From positions 1,432,501 to 1,445,000 of the forward strand of contig JACVTC010000004.1 of the NCBI GenBank assembly GCA_016946835.1: a stretch of 12,500 nucleotides of DNA, written 5' to 3'. Source of the stretch: Neocallimastix lanati (nom. inval.) (lineage: Eukaryota; Neocallimastigomycota; Neocallimastigomycetes; Neocallimastigales; Neocallimastigaceae). The notes under the pieces were generated by a model. That model was not told the origin of the DNA. It was given only the letters and a program-made list of their open reading frames with translations, and made no database searches. The position numbers and the translations under genes are program-made. Shown in pieces: positions 9,117-12,500 of this stretch. Positions within the stretch are counted from its first letter, which is position 1, and every line of letters starts with the position of its first letter.

Positions 9117-11671
9117 TAATAAATATAAAAATGTTAGGTAATTAGGATACAGCATAATTACTATACTGTCATAGTCTTTTTTAAATATTTTTTTAATTTA
9201 TTATTTATTAATTCTTTTAATAATATATTTATTTTAATATAATAATAAAAAATAATAAAAAAAAAAAAAAATAAAATTATACAATTCTGTTTTTTCTATA
9301 TAACATAATTTTATAAGACCTATTATTGATACGGGTTGTTCTAAAACAAATTATAATATATATTTGAAAGAAAAATTTAAGGGTAAGGAAAAATAAAAAA
9401 AAAAAGAAAGAAAAATATAATAAATATATAAAAGAAATAGAGAAAAAAAAGCATTTTATTAGACTAGGAAAAAGATAAATCAAAAAATTATTATTGTTTG
9501 TGAAAAATTTTATTAAAATAATTTTATATCTTCTTTAGATATGTTAATTAAAGAACATGAAGGTTTCAAAAGAATAAAAGTGAAATCATTAGTTTCAATA
9601 TTGAATGATGTGGAATCCATGACAGAAAATTTATATACCCAAACTAGCGATAATGAAGAAAATATCAAATTTGAAAATCCAGTCCTTTTGTTAGACGTTA
9701 GAACATATCAAGAATATAAAGAATGGTAATAAATGAATAATAATAATATATATATAATATTATATATATCTTTAATATAAAATTTTACAAAAAAAAAAAA
9801 AAAATAAAAAAACTCTAAAAGCATTAAATGTATTTCCTTTTTAATATTTATACATTTATAATATAATGTATTTTATTTTTAATTGTATATCATGGATATC
9901 AAAAAAAAAAAAAAAAAAAAAAAATTCTGATAGTCATCTAAAAGGAGGTATTAAACTTATCTCTTTATATAAAATTATATTAATATATTATATCTTTTTC
10001 TATAATTTGTGTATCTATTCTATATTCATATAATATAAATATATATATATTCATATATAATATTATCTAGCTATTAATTATCCACATACCTTTTTATTTC
10101 GTGGAGCTAATCAATTTTCGAATGAAATCTTAAAATATAAAAATAGAAATGATAGATTAATTATTGTATATGATAAAAATGAAAGGTAAAAAAATATATA
10201 TATTTATTCATTAAGCATCATTATATATATACATGTATTTTACTGGATTCTCATAAATTATTTATAAAGTGTTCATATATTTTATATGTATTTTATGTTA
10301 TTATATATTAAGACTAATTATTAACTTACATATATATATATATATTTATTTTTATTTTTTCTTAAAAAATTTTTTTATTAAAGACTGGCACAAAAAGTAG
10401 CGCAAGGTTTAATGGAAAGAAATATATTAAATTGTTTTTTATTATCAGGAGGTAAAAAAAAAAAAAACTTAAATGAAAAATTTAACAAAACAAATGCGTT
10501 TTAAAAATTTTTATTTAATGTTTCTCTATTCATCAAAAATAATCAAATTATATTCAGAAAAAAAAAAATTTTTTTTAATAATTTTATTTATATTTTATTT
10601 ATTCTATAATATTATTAATAATAAAAATAATAATAGTAATCATATAAAATAATTTCAAAATAATAATTTTATAATTTCAATATTTTAATATATGTATTTA
10701 ATAATAAAGGAATAATAGCAATGGTAAGAGAAAATCCTGAACGAATTGAGGGGAATATTCCTGATGATATTAAAGAAATTGTGAAAGGCGATAAAATAGA
10801 GAAAAAGAAAAATAAAATATATTTTTCATCTATTTCATCTATACCTTCAATAAAAGAATTAAAACCTATTGAAATAAATCATGCATATAATAAAATACTG
10901 AATAAAACACCTTCTTTAGAATGGAACAATAAACTTAATCCACCACCATCCTCCATAAATAATAATAATAATAATAATAATATTAATATTAATAATAATT
11001 ATAATAATAATAATTATCTTAGTTCCAATATACAATATGGTCAACATGGACATCGTCGTTCTTCTTCCCAAATTTCTTATGCTTCGTCAACTTCTTCTCG
11101 ATCTTCCAGATCATCTACTACTACTACTACTACTACTACTACATCTAATCAAAATTCAGAAAAAAAGTTTGAAAGAATCACCTATTATTCTCATTTAAAA
11201 AAGCCACAACCTGTCACGGATCCCTTTGACTTCTCCGTAATTAAAAAAAATATACCATTAGCGATAAAAAAGGATTCTGAAGAAAATCAAAAAAGATTTC
11301 AAAATTCAAAAAATTCTGATCTTTCCTCCTCCGCTTCCTCTCTAAATTCAAATTATCATGGTAAGAACGCTATTTTATTTTATTTTTATTTTTTTTTTTA
11401 TACTATTTTTATTTTTTTTTTTTTTTTAAAATAATTTATGAAGATAGTATATATATATATATATATAATATTTGTAAATAAATTTTTAATTTAATTAATT
11501 TAAATCAAAATTAATAACATATATATATTTTTTTATTTTAATAATTCAATATATATATGATATGATATATATATATATATTATTTGTTAATAAACATAAT
11601 ATAAAGCATTATGGAGAATAAAACCTAAACCAATAACTGAAAAAATAACTCATACCAAAAACAAAAGATAA
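9106..11671 (+). CDS. CEP41: CEP41-like centrosomal/ciliary protein with rhodanese-like domain, 8 exons, 398 aa
   Basis: Exons are 9106-9137, 9318-9382, 9539-9725, 9934-9947, 10071-10185, 10384-10451, 10710-11360 and 11607-11671. All introns are GT-AG (GTAATT, GTAAGG, GTAATA, GTATTA, GTAAAA, GTAAAA, GTAAGA; 123-258 bp), and the joined frame has no stop before TAA at 11669. The N-terminal block (YKNVRPIIDTG, residues 7-17; FKRIKV, 42-47) lines up without gaps with my recollection of vertebrate CEP41. The rhodanese domain spans about 78-178: LLDVR (83-87), CHLKGAINYP (95-104), NEILKYKN (117-124), YDKNER (133-138) and LLSGG (157-161). The catalytic Cys of the CxxGxR loop is Asp134, as in animal CEP41, so sulfurtransferase activity is unlikely. 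A Ser/Asn/Thr-rich, probably disordered tail follows, ending in a short exon with ALWRIKPKP. Length is close to human CEP41 (about 373 aa). The start is firm: an in-frame TGA lies at 9085, no AG acceptor lies between it and the ATG, and the context is AAAATGG. In animals CEP41 supports TTLL6-dependent axonemal tubulin glutamylation. A zoospore flagellar role here is inferred. Confidence 0.9.
9901..9924. repeat. A24 tract inside intron 3
   Basis: The run ends nine bases before the microexon acceptor. It occupies the place where a pyrimidine tract would normally sit. Confidence 0.9.
9934..9947 (+). other. 14-nt microexon (exon 4) of the CEP41-like gene
   Basis: Exon 3 ends with TG (9724-9725) before GTAATA. 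This 14-nt exon supplies T, completing Cys95, then His-Leu-Lys-Gly and the first G of Ala100; CT at 10071 completes Ala100. The resulting CHLKGA matches the CHIVGA segment of animal CEP41, so the exon is needed both for frame and for domain integrity. The acceptor TGATAG sits only nine bases after an A24 tract (9901-9924) and lacks a pyrimidine tract. The donor is GTATTA. Confidence comes from frame and homology, since an exon this small cannot be called on composition. Confidence 0.85.
10958..11017 (+). repeat. In-frame AAT/ATT/TAT triplet run encoding an Asn-rich tract
   Basis: Eight AAT codons, then interspersed ATT, AAT and TAT codons, encode an Asn-rich stretch at residues 244-263 of the CEP41-like protein, after the rhodanese domain. 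The run is a nearly pure triplet microsatellite in a linker with no visible conserved motif. Such tracts are common in very AT-rich eukaryotic genomes and likely vary in length between strains. Confidence 0.85.
11117..11143 (+). repeat. (ACT)8-ACA microsatellite encoding nine threonines
   Basis: Nine consecutive Thr codons (residues 297-305) directly follow a Ser/Arg-rich stretch (about residues 278-296) with mixed TCT, TCC, TCA and TCG codons. The Thr run is a near-pure triplet expansion, whereas the Ser/Arg part uses varied codons, suggesting the latter is older or under protein-level selection. Both lie in the disordered tail of exon 7. Confidence 0.85.
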
Positions 11672-11676
11672 ATAAA
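11671..11676 (+). terminator. AATAAA polyadenylation-like hexamer at the CEP41 stop
   Basis: An AATAAA overlaps the last base of the TAA stop, and further A-rich AATAAA-like hexamers follow up to about 11750. One of these could direct 3' end formation, but the hexamer is common throughout this window and no cleavage site can be fixed. Confidence 0.2.
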
Positions 11677-11876
11677 ATAAGAAAAAAAAAATGTATATAA
11701 AAAAAAATAATAATAATAAAAATTAAATAAAATAATGAAATAAATAAATTATATAAGCATATATAATCTAAATATCTTAATAAATATATAACGATATTTA
11801 TGATTATTATTTTTGGATAATATATGTAGTATTTAATTAGTTTTAACAATATGTATTAATTTATTATTTTGTTTTT

Positions 11877-11877
<1 letters not shown>

Positions 11878-11958
<81 letters not shown>
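11878..11958. repeat. (ATT)15 microsatellite fused to T37
   Basis: Fifteen perfect triplet units (to 11922) run directly into a T homopolymer (11922-11958). This is likely a hypervariable site and hard to assemble accurately. Confidence 0.9.
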
Positions 11959-11960
<2 letters not shown>

Positions 11961-12475
11961 TTTATCTATATTATTTTGTTTGATATTTTATATATAATTT
12001 TATTTATTCATTTATTTATTTGTTTTTTATTTTATTATATTTAATCATTTAATCATTTATTACTATTATTATTAAATACTATTAAATATGCATATGAAAT
12101 ATATATATATTATATATATAACGAAAAACAATTATCTTTAATAATGATTAAATATTTAATATTTAGATTGTATAGTAGTAAATTTTTATTTATTTTTTTT
12201 TTTTTTTTTAATAATTACTAATACTAATTTTTCTAATTTTTTTTTAAAAAAATAAAAAAGTGGTTTACTGTTTTATTTTTTAATTATTATTTTATTTTAT
12301 TTTATTTTATTTTTTTTTTGTATATAAGTTAATTCATTATTTTAATTTTTTTTTCACTTTAAAATAATTTAAAAAAAAATTAATTAATAATTTAATAATT
12401 ATTATTAATTGCTTATTATTATGGATGTAATTTCAATTTTTAATATTTTAATTACATTATATTTACTAATTCATG

Positions 12476-12500
12476 TTTTTTTTTTTTTTTTTTTTTTTTT
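12476..12500. repeat. T25 homopolymer at the window edge
   Basis: A T run that continues to the last base, so its full length is unknown. Confidence 0.9.

Larger units (their letters stand above)
11672..12500. other. CEP41 3' flank, AT-rich intergenic DNA
   Basis: No confident gene was found. It contains the (ATT)15-T37 block at 11878-11958, (TTTTA)n near 12288-12312, and a T25 tract reaching the window end (12476-12500). An ATG at 12421 opens a frame still open at the edge, but it consists of Ile/Leu/Phe codons and then poly-T. Confidence 0.75.

Noticed and set aside
8883-9155. Minus-strand ORF of 90 codons over the CEP41 5' end
   Set aside because: It is antisense to exon 1 and its A-rich flank, so the protein is almost only Phe, Leu, Tyr, Ile, Lys and Asn from poly-A/T tracts. 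It shows no domain.
9277-9483. Minus-strand ORF of 68 codons
   Set aside because: It is the antisense shadow of exon 2 and intron 2. The plus strand carries the conserved IDTG segment with correct splice sites.
9541-9729. Start of CEP41 at ATG 9541 as a stand-alone 62-aa ORF
   Set aside because: An acceptor AG ends at 9538. Exons 1 and 2 upstream supply the conserved N-terminal block in phase, and the TAA at 9727 lies in intron 3 just after a GTAATA donor.
10721-11434. Independent 237-aa gene starting at ATG 10721
   Set aside because: This ATG is internal (Met165). The frame continues upstream through the SGG junction, and the Phe-rich end after 11360 is read-through into intron 7 past a GTAAGA donor.
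9106-11671. Ciliate nuclear code (TAA/TAG as Gln)
   Set aside because: The joined exons contain no in-frame TAA or TAG before the final TAA, and all Gln codons are CAA. The intronic TAA codons fall exactly after splice donors.
11625-11849. Minus-strand ORF of 74 codons
   Set aside because: It consists of hydrophobic low-complexity residues derived from A-rich plus-strand DNA, and it overlaps the last CEP41 exon in antisense.
1-12500. CRISPR array, tRNA, rRNA or bacterial operon signals
   Set aside because: There are no regularly spaced repeats with unique spacers and no cloverleaf or rRNA-like conserved blocks. Spliced genes and base composition show a eukaryotic genome.

Overview
This is a eukaryotic nuclear window of extreme A+T content. 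It contains long homopolymers (up to A42), triplet and tetranucleotide microsatellites, short GT-AG introns, and one clearly recognisable protein-coding gene near its right-hand end. That gene is a multi-exon homologue of CEP41, a ciliary/basal-body protein with a rhodanese-like domain. A CEP41 gene implies an organism that builds motile cilia. Together with the near-total AT bias, the in-frame Asn/Ser/Thr triplet runs and the short AT-rich introns, this best fits an anaerobic gut fungus (Neocallimastigomycota, which has flagellated zoospores). That placement is inference; another AT-rich flagellated eukaryote is possible. The exons use TAA as a real stop and only CAA for Gln, which argues against the ciliate code. 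Aflagellate AT-rich amoebae such as Dictyostelium are unlikely.

Layout. Positions 1-9100 are almost entirely low-complexity AT DNA with no confident gene. Within this stretch are (a) an island around 1218-1290 with a 16-bp perfect palindrome and a minus-strand exon-like segment; (b) a small repeat family at 3717-4568, made of a 48-bp exact direct repeat and a 47-bp exact inverted repeat extended by T/A homopolymers; (c) a coding-like patch at 5558-5794 and a 46-codon ORF at 6167-6307; (d) a GC-richer island at 6981-7067 bracketed by A42 and T32; and (e) a possible decayed coding region at about 7845-8590.

Positions 9106-11671 (+) hold the CEP41-like gene. I reconstructed it as eight exons and seven introns: 9106-9137, 9318-9382, 9539-9725, 9934-9947, 10071-10185, 10384-10451, 10710-11360 and 11607-11671. 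The spliced length is 1197 nt (398 codons plus stop), uninterrupted in frame across all seven junctions. Exon 4 is a 14-nt microexon. Positions 11672-12500 return to repeats and poly-T and run off the window in a T25 tract.

Only one gene is confidently present, so no operon-like or pathway-level cooperation can be read from the window. The CEP41 product would act at the basal body or axoneme of the zoospore flagellum. In animals CEP41 is linked to tubulin polyglutamylation through TTLL6.
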